Shown here piece after piece: positions 8,101 through 17,023 of a DNA stretch of 64,000 bases. The notes below the pieces were generated by a model that did not search any database, was not told the origin of the DNA, and saw only the letters and a list, made by a program, of their open reading frames with translations. Source of the DNA: JAEZVV01 sp036652035 (GTDB lineage Bacteria; Pseudomonadota; Gammaproteobacteria; Burkholderiales; Burkholderiaceae_F); NCBI GenBank assembly GCA_036652035.1, contig JAVVWR010000004.1:1-64000 (forward strand), given 5' to 3'. A program made the translations under genes and the position numbers. Position 1 is the stretch's first letter; the number at the start of each line of letters is the position of its first letter.

Positions 8101-11100
8101 GAGCCCGACACCCAGACCAGCAATGACAGCGTGCTCGAGCGCACCACCGTGCGCCCGCGGCTCGACCTCAGCGTCGCCAAGGTGGCGAGCAAGGCCACGG
8201 TCGCGTTGAACGAGCCCTTTGTCTGGAATCTGACTGTCAGCAACAGCGGTCCGGGCGACAGCCTCAGCACCCAGCTCAGCGACACCCTGCCCGCCGGCAT
8301 GGAGCGGGTCGGCGCAGCGCCGGTCTTCACCACCCCGCAGGGTTCCGGGGTGTGCGGCGTCACGGGCCAGACCGTGAGCTGCGACATGGGTGTGCTGGCG
8401 GCTTTGCGCAGCGCGACGATCGCGATTCCGGTGCGGATCACGGCCTACCCGGCCGGCGGCGTGGCGAGCAATACCGCCAGCATCAACATCGATCCCACCG
8501 TGATTGGCGGCATCGACCCGGTGGCGGCGAACAACTCCGCTACCGCCACGGTCAATGTCACGCGCTCGTCGCTTGCCGGCACGGTCTTTCGCGATCGTGA
8601 CGCCAACGGCCAGCCGGGCAGCAGCGGCGAGACCGGCATTGCCGGCGTCGCCTTGACCCTGACGGGTGTCGATGCCTATGGCAATCCGGTGAACCGGGCG
8701 GCGAGCACCGCGGCCGACGGCAGCTACCAGTTCAACAACCTGTCGCCCTCGAACGCGAGCGGCTACACGATCACCGAAACCCAGCCCGCGGCCTACGTCA
8801 ACGGAGTCAATCCCAGCGGCGGCGGCTTCGATTCGCTGGGTGGCACCCGGCCCGCGGCGGGAGACCCGGGCCATGGCACCGTGATTGCCGCGATTGCCGT
8901 GGCGGGCGCCGCCACCGGCACCGGCTACGACTTTGCCGAAGTTGCCAAGCCCGCGGTCGCCGGCACGGTCTATCGCGACCTCAACAACAACGGCAACCGC
9001 GACGCGGGCGAGACCGGCGTCGTGGGTGTCACGCTGCAATTGCTGCGCACGGCCGACGATTCGCTCGTCGCCACCACCGTCAGCGCCGCCGCCGGCAGCT
9101 ACAGCTTTATCAACCTGCTGCCCGACCAGTACTACCTGAGCGAAAGCCAGCCGAGCGGCTGGTTGGACGGCAAGGACGGCATTGGCCAGATCGGTGGCGC
9201 CGCCTGTGGCGCCTGCACTCTCGCCAGTCAGTACGACGCGACCAACGAGCCCGCCACGCTCGACACGATCCGCGGTCTCGATCTGCGCAATGGCGATAGC
9301 GCCAGCGCGATGGATTTTGGCGAACTGCCGCCCGCCTCGATCGCCGGGCTGGTGTTCGTCGACTACAACCTCAATGGTCGCCAGGACGCGGGCGAGCCGG
9401 GTCTGGCCGGCGTGACGGTGAGCTTGAGCGGTCTGGACGACCGCGGCACGGCACTCAACCGCGTGGTCGCCACCGATGGCAGCGGCCGCTATGCCTTTGT
9501 CAATCTGCGTCCGGCGGGCGCGGCCGGCTACACCGTGGCCGAGACTCAGCCGGCGGGCTTTGGCGAGGGCCCCAATCCTGCGGCCGGCAGCGGCGCGGAT
9601 TCTGCGGGCGGAACGCGGCCGGCGAGTGGCGCGGCGGGCTTTGGCACCGTGATCCAGGGCATCGCGCTGGGCGCGGGGGTGGACGCCACCGGCTACCGCT
9701 TCGGTGAAGCCGGCAGTTCGCTCGTCAGCGGCCTGATCTATCACGACCGCAACCGCAATGGCCAACTCGACGCGGGCGAGATCGAACGCCTGGCGGCGCA
9801 GACGGTGCAACTGGTCGATCCGGCCTCCGGCCTCGTGGTCGCCACCACCATCACCGACAGCCAGGGCACGTTCCTGTTTGCCAATGCTCCGGCCGGCCAT
9901 TACCGCCTGGTCCAGCTCCACCCCGCGGGCTACGGCGCGAGCACGCCCAACACGATCGACGTGACGATCCCGGCCACGGGCCTGGTCAACCAGAACTTCG
10001 GCAAGACTTTGAGTTCGATCGCGGGCGAGGTCTTTCTCGACCATGACAACAACGGCGTGCGCGGGCCGCAGGACGCGCCCATCAGCGGCGCGACCATCGA
10101 GCTGGTCAACACCACGACCGGGGTCACGCTGTCGGTGGCGAGCAAGGCGGATGGCAGCTGGCGGTTCGACGACCTGCTCGCCGGCAACTACACCCTGCGC
10201 CAGCCGCTCCAGCCCGCCAACACCTTGCCCGGCTTGACGCTGGCCGGCAGCGTGGGTGGCGCCCCCAGCCTGCCGGCGCTGGCGGTCTCCAGCATCAGCG
10301 GCCTGGTGCTGCCCACCGGCACCGATGGCAGCGGCTACCGCTTTGCCGAAATTGCGCCCGCCCGGGTGGCGGGCGCGGTCTATCTCGACCTCGACCACAA
10401 CGGCCTGCGCGATTCCGGCGAAAGCGGCGTTGCCGGCCAGGCCATAACGCTCGTCGGCAGCGACGATCTGGGCCGTGGCGTGACTCTCGCCACCACCACC
10501 GATGGCGCCGGCGCCTACGCCTTTTCCGGTCTGCGCCCGGGGCTCTACACCGTGACCGAAGTGGCGCAGCCCGCGGGCACGAGCAATGGCGTCACCCGCG
10601 CCGGTTCGGCCGGCGGCGTTGCCAGCGCGACCACCTCCACGCCCTCGAGCGTGGCCAACATCGCGTTGGCGGTGGGCGCCGATTCGGTCGGCAACGACTT
10701 CGGTGAGCTGGGCAACGGCAGCATGGCCGGTGCGGTCTACCTCGACGCCAACCACAACGGTCAACGCGACGCGGGCGAGAGCGGCATTGCCGCGCAAACG
10801 ATCCAGCTGAGCGGCACCGATGCCCTGGGGCAGACGATCAATCGCAGCGTGTTGACCGGCGCCGATGGCAGCTTCAGCTTCACCGGTCTGCTCGCTGGCA
10901 CCTATCAGCTGACCCAGCCCGCGCAGCCGGCCGCGACGCTCAACGGCGCCACGGTGGCCGGCAGCGCCGGTGGCGCGGCAAGCCCGGTGGCGAGCGCGCC
11001 GTCGAGCATTGGCGGGATTGTGCTGGCGGCGTCGGCCAGCGCGGCCGGCCATTTGTTTGGCGAGATCCCGGCGGCCTCGATCAGCGGCAACGTCTACAAC

Positions 11101-13746
11101 GACCTCGACAGCAACGGCGTGCGCGGCGCGAGCGAAGACGGCTATGCCGGCGTGCGCATCGCGTTGACGGGCCGCGACGACCTGGGCCGCGCGGTCGCGT
11201 TGGAGACCCTGACCGATGCCGGCGGGCGTTATCGCTTTGCCGATCTGCGCCCGGGCAGCTACACGCTGACCGAGCCGGTCCAGCCGGCGGGAACCCTCAA
11301 TGGCGTCACCAGCGCCGGCTCCCTGGGCGGCGCGGCCAGCGGCCTCTCGACCGTGCCGTCGGCGATCAGCGCGATCGGCCTGGTCGCCGGGGTGGCCGGT
11401 GTGGATTACAACTTTGGCGAGATCGGCAATCTGCCCAATCTTGTCGTGAGCAAGACCGCGCAAGGCGTGTTTGCCACCAACAACCTGGCGAGCTACCGCA
11501 TTCGGGTCGGCAACACGGGGCAGCGCGCCACCGATGCGCCGATCCGCGTCGAGGATCGCCTGCCGGCGGGCATCGTTCTGGCGGCCAAGCCCGGCGGCGC
11601 TGGCTGGAGCTGCCAGGGCGCGGCCAACGACAGCGCGTTTGAATGCACGAGCGCGCAGCGGATTGGCGCCGGCGCCGAGCACAGCAGCGCCATCGACGTG
11701 GCGGTGCGCGTGCTGCCGGGCGCCACGGCCGGCGCCCCGCGCGCGACGCTCAACAACGCCGTGCTGGTGAGCGGTGGCGGTGAGCCCGAGGTCTACGCCA
11801 CCAATCCGGCCGAGCTTGCGGCTTTCCGCGGCGATGTGCGCGGCTTGCCCGAGTGCAGCCCGGCGCCCACCCAGAACGTCTGCCGCGCGCCGGCCGCCGT
11901 GGTGCTGGCCGCTGGCGTCGCGGGCAAGGTCTGGTTCGATCTTGGCAGCCAGCCCGCGGTGCTCGATGGCGGCGACCGGTTGCTCGCGGGCTGGGAGGTG
12001 GAAGTGATCGACACCACAGGCGGCACGCCGCTCGTGGTCCGGCGCCTCACCACCGCGGCCGACGGCAGCTGGAGCGCGGCCGACCTGATTCCGGGGCGCG
12101 CCTACCGGGTGCGTTTCCGCGAGTCCGCCGGTGGAGTGGTGTGGGGAATTCCGGTCAGCGGCGAGGACCGCGGCGCGCGTCCGGCCTGTGTTGCCGGTCT
12201 CGAGAGCGAATCCTGCCTCGAGTCCGACGAGGTGCATCAACTGCGCATCACGCTCGCGCCGGGGCAGCAGCTGCGCGGACAGAGCCTGCCGGTCGATCCC
12301 GGCGGCGTGGTCTACGACGCGATCCTGCGCACGCCGGTGCCAGGCTCGGTGGTGACGTTGGCGGCGCCCAATTGTGCGGGCTTTGATCCGGTGCGCCACG
12401 TCGTCAACGCCAGCGCGGGCGGCTACAGCATCGAGAGCCGCAGCATCGGCATGACGGTCGGTCCGCTGGGTGCTTATCAGTTCGTGCTGGCCGCGAGCGC
12501 GCCGGCGAGCTGCGACTATCGCCTGAGCGTGCGGCCGCCGGAATCGCATCGCTTCGTGGCGCAGACGATCGTGCCGCAGGCGGGCTTTTTGATAGCGCCC
12601 GCCGGCGCCGGTGTGGTGCGGGTGCAGCCCCAAGCGGGCGCGCCGGTCGATCGCGAATCGACCGCGTACTGGCTGTCACTGCGGCTTGGAGCCGCGACGC
12701 ATGGCGTGGTCCATAACCACATCCCGCTCGATCCGCGCGCGGTGACCGGGATCGTGGTGAGCAAGATCGGCTCGACCCAGATCGTCGAGCTGGGCGATTC
12801 GCTGCAATACACGGTGCGCGTGCGCAACTCGACCGCGGCGCCGTTTGGCGCGGTGTTTGTTGAGGATCGCTTGCCGGCGGGTTTTCGCTTCATTGCCGGC
12901 ACGGCACAGATCCAGCGCGGTGGCTCCCGCTCACGCCTGGCCGATCCGCAAGGCGGCGCCGGTCCGGTGCTGATCTTCTCGATCGGCGCGCTGGCGGGCA
13001 ACGAGGAAACGGTCCTGAGCTATCGCGTCCGGGTTGGCGTGGGCGCCCAGGAGGGCGATGGCATCAACCGCGCCCAGGCCAAGCCGACGCCGGTGCTCGA
13101 CTGCGCGCTCAGCCCGGCTGGCTGCTCGAACCTGGCGGCCTACCAGGTCAAGGTGCAGGGCGGGGTGTTCACCACCGACACCTGCATCGCCGGCAAGGTC
13201 TTTGTCGATTGCAACCAGAACCATGTCCAGGACGCCGAGGAGCTTGGCATTCCGGGCGTGCGGCTGTGGCTGCAGGACGGCACCAGTTTCATCACCGACA
13301 GCGAGGGCAAGTACAGCGACTGCGGTCTGCCGCCGCGGCTGGCCGTGATCAAGCTCGATCCGCTCACGCTGCCGCGCGGCGGCCGCCTCGCCACCAGCAG
13401 CAACCGCAACGCGGGTGACGCCAACTCGCTTTTCCTCGACCTCAGGAATGGCGAGCTGCATCGGGCCGATTTCATCGAAGGCTCGTGCTCGAACACCGTG
13501 CTCGAGCAGGTCAAGGCGCGCCGCGCGCAAGGCGAAGTGGGAGCGCCGCAGTCCGAACCCATGGGCGGAGCGTGGCTGCGCTTTGGCAGCAAGCCCGCCA
13601 GCGCGCCGCAGCAGGCGACCGACAGCGCCGACCAAGCCGTACCAAGGCCACGGCCTGGCACACCGCCGCCGCCACCGTCCTCCGAGCGCAAGGCCGCTGT
13701 GGCGCCCCTCTCGCCCGCTGAGCAAGGAGGCCGCGATGTCCGCTAA
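5101..13746 (+). CDS. Giant DUF11/SdrD-B repeat surface protein
   Basis: This 2881-aa secreted protein is built of Ig-like repeats. A signal peptide covers MTAFFSGRLASRL to VLAAD. Roughly nine DUF11 modules follow (recurring WSC...VTCD cysteine pairs and NNS boundaries) up to about nt 8560. Then come eight SdrD-B/CnaB-like modules starting near 8567, 8950, 9334, 9718, 10013, 10360, 10720 and 11074, most with DxNxNGxRDAGE calcium-loop motifs. The C-terminus mixes two more DUF11 and two SdrD-B-like modules and ends in a proline-rich tail, with no LPxTG, PEP-CTERM or barrel anchor. ATG 5101 is preferred over the upstream TTG 4930 because the signal peptide begins there. The gene overlaps the next by 11 bases. 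A G9 run at 5631 makes it potentially phase-variable. An adhesin or matrix role is inferred. Confidence 0.85.
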   Translation: MGSFVMTAFFSGRLASRLACSCVNGLALLVFPAAVLAADVQVAAFTDTPDPVSAGGLVTYAARVDNSDIDAALDVVLRVSVPAGASFVSAPADCAFDAGRREVACSLGTVGGKGEDVRNRSVTLRALGPGPTTITSVASVTSSNDANPGNNSQSESTTVVSGANLGLAMSGSPNPVVGGGKLTYTLTASNGGPNTSNGIRIVNTLPPASIFDSSAGTGWSCGVAGRVVTCDHDAAHAIGALIPDLRLVAKIDVASGTVTNSATISPVALSGNPAVADAEPANNTVTVDTAVLNGADLRMFSKTVISVTPAIASSNVSFLLTPRNYGPGVASHVVVTDVLPAGWTFVSASGPNWTCSNVGATVSCSRATMPANTGADNITLIATAPGNAAVGGSGTDFTNTASLISDTVDPDSTNNSASVTLRVMPDGADLSLTKTKSPRPVALGSTMVSSINVRNHGPRAATGPLRVIDQLAVGEVYTSVAGSDWSCSATGATVVCDHPNSMSLAVGVGLPTLLITTTATESGVLRNWACTGNSVPPGSLAAAKPPVEGDANTSNDCAYAEASSTTTRPDLAITKTTSTPLGGDKRLGPTENAVTFNLIVSNQSPVGTEPATGIAVIDNAMAAYRGNRSGVPSAVATPQGGTTARMSCLVNNGHVNCLQTSGELRGGESITIAITMPRPLLDGNFANTATVSNNREGDPNSSNNTAMDTVQIDPVADMQMTGNTTTPTAVRTGVNATYVLSFRNNGLSRADGVVVTDTFNFPAGDSGMSVVSVASSAFGSSCSIAAGAQITPAANRFNCTIGSMADGETQTVTLVVRPNFMSGNGARSVGNSAVVSSSTHDSDAANNSADSTLTVNPAALDLLINKTDWIDPLIFDAGTTFIDYQVTVTNNGPSYGTGVRVRESFAMPAGKSARFVCDTSTYGGGTCNSPSLCSATGQVSAPGGTLAFSCNLPAGTATHGVAVGDLVSGQSKRVWLRFEVIDAPAGTGDVYANTASVESNEPDTQTSNDSVLERTTVRPRLDLSVAKVASKATVALNEPFVWNLTVSNSGPGDSLSTQLSDTLPAGMERVGAAPVFTTPQGSGVCGVTGQTVSCDMGVLAALRSATIAIPVRITAYPAGGVASNTASINIDPTVIGGIDPVAANNSATATVNVTRSSLAGTVFRDRDANGQPGSSGETGIAGVALTLTGVDAYGNPVNRAASTAADGSYQFNNLSPSNASGYTITETQPAAYVNGVNPSGGGFDSLGGTRPAAGDPGHGTVIAAIAVAGAATGTGYDFAEVAKPAVAGTVYRDLNNNGNRDAGETGVVGVTLQLLRTADDSLVATTVSAAAGSYSFINLLPDQYYLSESQPSGWLDGKDGIGQIGGAACGACTLASQYDATNEPATLDTIRGLDLRNGDSASAMDFGELPPASIAGLVFVDYNLNGRQDAGEPGLAGVTVSLSGLDDRGTALNRVVATDGSGRYAFVNLRPAGAAGYTVAETQPAGFGEGPNPAAGSGADSAGGTRPASGAAGFGTVIQGIALGAGVDATGYRFGEAGSSLVSGLIYHDRNRNGQLDAGEIERLAAQTVQLVDPASGLVVATTITDSQGTFLFANAPAGHYRLVQLHPAGYGASTPNTIDVTIPATGLVNQNFGKTLSSIAGEVFLDHDNNGVRGPQDAPISGATIELVNTTTGVTLSVASKADGSWRFDDLLAGNYTLRQPLQPANTLPGLTLAGSVGGAPSLPALAVSSISGLVLPTGTDGSGYRFAEIAPARVAGAVYLDLDHNGLRDSGESGVAGQAITLVGSDDLGRGVTLATTTDGAGAYAFSGLRPGLYTVTEVAQPAGTSNGVTRAGSAGGVASATTSTPSSVANIALAVGADSVGNDFGELGNGSMAGAVYLDANHNGQRDAGESGIAAQTIQLSGTDALGQTINRSVLTGADGSFSFTGLLAGTYQLTQPAQPAATLNGATVAGSAGGAASPVASAPSSIGGIVLAASASAAGHLFGEIPAASISGNVYNDLDSNGVRGASEDGYAGVRIALTGRDDLGRAVALETLTDAGGRYRFADLRPGSYTLTEPVQPAGTLNGVTSAGSLGGAASGLSTVPSAISAIGLVAGVAGVDYNFGEIGNLPNLVVSKTAQGVFATNNLASYRIRVGNTGQRATDAPIRVEDRLPAGIVLAAKPGGAGWSCQGAANDSAFECTSAQRIGAGAEHSSAIDVAVRVLPGATAGAPRATLNNAVLVSGGGEPEVYATNPAELAAFRGDVRGLPECSPAPTQNVCRAPAAVVLAAGVAGKVWFDLGSQPAVLDGGDRLLAGWEVEVIDTTGGTPLVVRRLTTAADGSWSAADLIPGRAYRVRFRESAGGVVWGIPVSGEDRGARPACVAGLESESCLESDEVHQLRITLAPGQQLRGQSLPVDPGGVVYDAILRTPVPGSVVTLAAPNCAGFDPVRHVVNASAGGYSIESRSIGMTVGPLGAYQFVLAASAPASCDYRLSVRPPESHRFVAQTIVPQAGFLIAPAGAGVVRVQPQAGAPVDRESTAYWLSLRLGAATHGVVHNHIPLDPRAVTGIVVSKIGSTQIVELGDSLQYTVRVRNSTAAPFGAVFVEDRLPAGFRFIAGTAQIQRGGSRSRLADPQGGAGPVLIFSIGALAGNEETVLSYRVRVGVGAQEGDGINRAQAKPTPVLDCALSPAGCSNLAAYQVKVQGGVFTTDTCIAGKVFVDCNQNHVQDAEELGIPGVRLWLQDGTSFITDSEGKYSDCGLPPRLAVIKLDPLTLPRGGRLATSSNRNAGDANSLFLDLRNGELHRADFIEGSCSNTVLEQVKARRAQGEVGAPQSEPMGGAWLRFGSKPASAPQQATDSADQAVPRPRPGTPPPPPSSERKAAVAPLSPAEQGGRDVR
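5631..5639 (+). repeat. G9 homopolymer inside the giant surface gene
   Basis: Nine consecutive G lie at codons 177-180 of the 5101 start and encode part of VVGGGK. The gene is in frame at nine. Either alternative frame ends quickly after the tract, at TGA 5657-5659 or TAA 5679-5681. Slippage by one base in either direction would therefore leave only about 190 residues. Confidence 0.9.
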
Positions 13747-16700
13747 GCCTTGGTTCCTGCTCAGTCCGCTCGCTCTGGCCGTCACGCTGGCGCAGGCGCA
13801 GGCGCAGATCGCACCGGCGGCGGCCTTTGCGCCCCTGCCTCAAGTGGCGCCGGCCGCGATGGCCAACGCCGCGGTGGGCGAGATCGCGGTCGAGGTCGAT
13901 ACCCAGTCCGCCGTCGCCAATGGCGTCTCGCGGATTGCGGTCAAGCTCGAGTTGCGCGACGCGGCCGGCCAGCGGCTCGCCACGCCGGCGCGGATCACGG
14001 TCGAAGCGTCGGCGGGGCGGGTTCTGCTCGCCGGTGCCAGTACCGACGAAACCGGGCCGGGCGCGCTCGATGCCGACCCGCTGACTCCCGGCATCCAGAT
14101 CGATGTGGCGGCCGGCAGCGCGAGTTTCTGGATCGTTGCCCCGGCACAGCCGCAGACCGTGTTGCTGCGGATCTCGGCCGGGCGAGTCCTGGCCGAAGGC
14201 CGGATCGAGGTCTTGCCCGAGCTGCGCGAGATGCTGGCGGTGGGTCTGGTCGAAGGCGTGATCGGCCTGCGCCGGCAGGACCGCAACACGGTCCAGCCGG
14301 TGCGCATCGACGACGGTTTCGAGCGCGAGCTGCGCGCCTGGTCGCACCGCTTCCACGATGGCGAGGGTATGGCGGCTGGCCGCGCCGCGCTGTTTCTCAA
14401 GGGCCGCATCAAGGGCGACGCGCTGCTCACGCTGGCCTATGACTCGGACAAGGACACCTATCAGCGCCTGATGCGCGACACCTTGCCCGACCAGTATTAC
14501 CCGATCTATGGCGATGCCTCGATCAAGGCGTTCGACGCGCAGTCGATGAGCAAGCTCTACGTCCGCCTCGATCAGGGCAAGCATTACCTGCTCTACGGCG
14601 ACTTCGACACCGCGGTCCAGTGGCAGCCGCTGGTGGGCAGCAAGCTGGCCGCGCCGCTCAAGCTGCGTGACCTCGGGGCCTATGCCCGCAAAGTCACGGG
14701 GGCCCGGCTCCACCTCGAGGACGTGGCCGGCCAGGCCAACGTGTTTGCGGTGCGCGACAGCCTGCGGGTGGCGATCGAGGAGTACGCCGCCAATGGCACC
14801 TCGGGGCCGTTTGCGGTCAGAAACAGCGCGGGCCTGATCGGCAGCGAGCGGGTCGAGGTGATCACCCGCGACCGCAACAACCTGTCGCTGATCGTGCGCG
14901 CCACGCCACTGGCGCCGCTGGCCGATTACGTGTTCGAACCCTTCTCGGGCCGGGTTCTGCTCAACCGGCCGCTCGCCTCGTTCGATCTCGCTGGCAATCC
15001 GCAATACCTGCGCATCACCTACGAGGTCGATCAGGGCGGGCCGGAATTCTGGCTCGCCGGGGTCGATGGCCAGTGGCGGATCAGCCCCCGGCTCGAGCTC
15101 GGTGGCGCCTATATCGACGACCGCAACGAGCTCGCCCCTTACAAGCTGGGCTCGGTCAATACCGGTGCGCGGCTGGGGGCCAATACCCAGCTGGTGGCCG
15201 AGTTCGCTCGCAGCGAGGGCCGCTACAACACCTCCGGCAGCAACGGCGCCTTGACGCCGGGGCTGGCCGGTGTGATGGGCGAGGCCGCCGGCAACGCCGC
15301 GCGGGTGGCGCTCGACCACGATGACGGCCGCAGCACCGCGCGGATTTACGCCGGCCGATCCGACCGCGAGTTCGACAACCCGGCTGCCAGCTTCAATGGC
15401 GGTCGCGGCGATGCCGGCGCACGCGCGACGCACAAGCTTTCACCCGAGCTGATGCTGTTTGGCGAGGCGGTGCGCAGCGAAGACCGGATCGCCGACGGCG
15501 TGCGCAACGGCGCCCAGCTGGGCGCGGCGTGGAAGCTGGGCGACCAGCTCAGCCTCGATGTCGCCGTCAAGGTGATGAACGAGAACGGCAAGGGGGTTGC
15601 TCCGGCAGCCAGTATTCCGGGGCAGCCCTCAAGCAGCATCGGCACGGTCAACTCGCCGCTGACGCCCTCGGGCGGCTTTTTTGGCACCGGCAATAATGCG
15701 GTCGATCCCAGCACCGGCCAGACCCTGCTCGCGCCGCAAGTGGCTGCACCCAACGCCGGAGCCGGCCGGCCGCTCGAAGCCACCACCGTGCAACTGGGGG
15801 CGCAATACCAGCTCACGCCGGCGCTGAGCCTGCTGGGCGAGGTCGAGCACTCGATTGCCGGCGACGACCAGAAACGCGCCGCGCTTGGCGCGAGTTATCA
15901 GATGGCCGAGCAGACCCGGATCTACGGGCGCTGGGAGGCGCAGCGCGGTCTGGCATCGGTCTACTCGCTCAACCCGGCCGACCAGAGCAATGGGTTCAGC
16001 TTTGGCGCCGAGACGACTTACGCGGCCAATGCCCAGTTCTTCAGCGAATACCGCCTGCGCGACGCGGTCGGCGACCCGCTGCTGGCGCGCGACGCGCAAC
16101 TGGCCAGCGGCACCCGCAACACCTGGATGCTCGCGCCCGGCTTGCGGCTGGTGACGTCGGCCGAGTACCTCAAGATCCTGGCTGGCAACAGCCAGGCCGC
16201 GGTGGCGCTGGCCGCTGGCATCGACTACACCGCCAATCCCTTGTGGAAGGGCCTGGCCCGGCTCGAATGGCGGCGCCTGTTCGACGGCGCGGCCACCCCG
16301 ATCGACGAGCGCCAGGACTCGTATCTCTCGACCCTCACCGTGGCGCGCAAGCTCAACCGCGACTGGTCGGTGCTGGCGCGCAATTACCTGCTTTTTACCG
16401 ACTTCCAGGCCACCGGTGACCGGCTGCAGGATCGTTTCCAGCTGGGCCTGGCGTACCGCCCGGTGGATAACAACCGCTGGAACGCGCTCGGCAAGTACGA
16501 GTTCAAGGTCGAGCGCGACCAGAGCGGCCTGCCCGGCGTGGCGGTGGGCACCACGGTCAACCCGAGCCAGCGTGACGCCCACATCCTGAGCCTGCTGGGC
16601 GACTGGCATCCGAGCCGCCCGTGGTGGCTGACCGGCCGGGTCGCCGCCAAGACCGTCAAGGAAAGCTTTGACGGTGTGGCGGTGCCGCGCTATTCGGCCT

Positions 16701-17014
16701 GGTACCTGGGCGGCCGCACGATCTATGACATCACCGAGCGCTGGGATGTGGGCGTGCTCGCGGCCTATCTGGGATCGGGCGAGGGGCGCAGCCGTCAGAC
16801 CGCTTACGGCGCCGAAGTGGCCTACCAGGTCCAGACCAATCTGCGGGTCGCGCTCGGCAGCAACCTCACGGGCTTTTCCGACCGCGACCTGTCGGGCTCG
16901 GACTACACCGCCCGCGGCGTCTACATCCGTTTGCGCTTCAAGTTCGACGAAGACTTGTTCCGCGGAGCCGACCCTGTCGTCAACCGTTCGCTGCCTCGCG
17001 CGGCGACGAGCTGA
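13736..17014 (+). CDS. Outer-membrane barrel protein with Ig-like N-terminal domain
   Basis: This 1092-aa protein starts at ATG 13736 behind a strong AAGGAGG site (13724-13730) that lies inside the end of the giant gene. The two overlap by 11 bases, so translation is probably coupled. Residues 1-24 form a signal peptide ending QAQAQ. Residues about 40-165 look like an Ig/invasin-like beta domain (AVGEIAVEVDTQSAVANG...). The rest is rich in alternating amphipathic strands typical of a large beta-barrel, with LYVRLDQGKHYLLYGDFDT near residue 280. The final strand is near VYIRLRFKFDEDLF, followed by about 15 extra residues rather than a terminal aromatic. I do not recognise a TonB box or plug. 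A role in exporting or anchoring the giant partner is inference from the operon. Confidence 0.75.
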   Translation: MSAKPWFLLSPLALAVTLAQAQAQIAPAAAFAPLPQVAPAAMANAAVGEIAVEVDTQSAVANGVSRIAVKLELRDAAGQRLATPARITVEASAGRVLLAGASTDETGPGALDADPLTPGIQIDVAAGSASFWIVAPAQPQTVLLRISAGRVLAEGRIEVLPELREMLAVGLVEGVIGLRRQDRNTVQPVRIDDGFERELRAWSHRFHDGEGMAAGRAALFLKGRIKGDALLTLAYDSDKDTYQRLMRDTLPDQYYPIYGDASIKAFDAQSMSKLYVRLDQGKHYLLYGDFDTAVQWQPLVGSKLAAPLKLRDLGAYARKVTGARLHLEDVAGQANVFAVRDSLRVAIEEYAANGTSGPFAVRNSAGLIGSERVEVITRDRNNLSLIVRATPLAPLADYVFEPFSGRVLLNRPLASFDLAGNPQYLRITYEVDQGGPEFWLAGVDGQWRISPRLELGGAYIDDRNELAPYKLGSVNTGARLGANTQLVAEFARSEGRYNTSGSNGALTPGLAGVMGEAAGNAARVALDHDDGRSTARIYAGRSDREFDNPAASFNGGRGDAGARATHKLSPELMLFGEAVRSEDRIADGVRNGAQLGAAWKLGDQLSLDVAVKVMNENGKGVAPAASIPGQPSSSIGTVNSPLTPSGGFFGTGNNAVDPSTGQTLLAPQVAAPNAGAGRPLEATTVQLGAQYQLTPALSLLGEVEHSIAGDDQKRAALGASYQMAEQTRIYGRWEAQRGLASVYSLNPADQSNGFSFGAETTYAANAQFFSEYRLRDAVGDPLLARDAQLASGTRNTWMLAPGLRLVTSAEYLKILAGNSQAAVALAAGIDYTANPLWKGLARLEWRRLFDGAATPIDERQDSYLSTLTVARKLNRDWSVLARNYLLFTDFQATGDRLQDRFQLGLAYRPVDNNRWNALGKYEFKVERDQSGLPGVAVGTTVNPSQRDAHILSLLGDWHPSRPWWLTGRVAAKTVKESFDGVAVPRYSAWYLGGRTIYDITERWDVGVLAAYLGSGEGRSRQTAYGAEVAYQVQTNLRVALGSNLTGFSDRDLSGSDYTARGVYIRLRFKFDEDLFRGADPVVNRSLPRAATS

Positions 17015-17023
17015 GAAAACCTC

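Noticed and set aside
7684..12633. Very long minus-strand open frame (1649 codons) opposite the giant surface gene
   Set aside because: It is the shadow of a GC-rich repetitive gene: composition is Arg/Ala/Gly/His-rich with no domain, signal peptide or ribosome site, and the plus strand encodes clear repeated domains.
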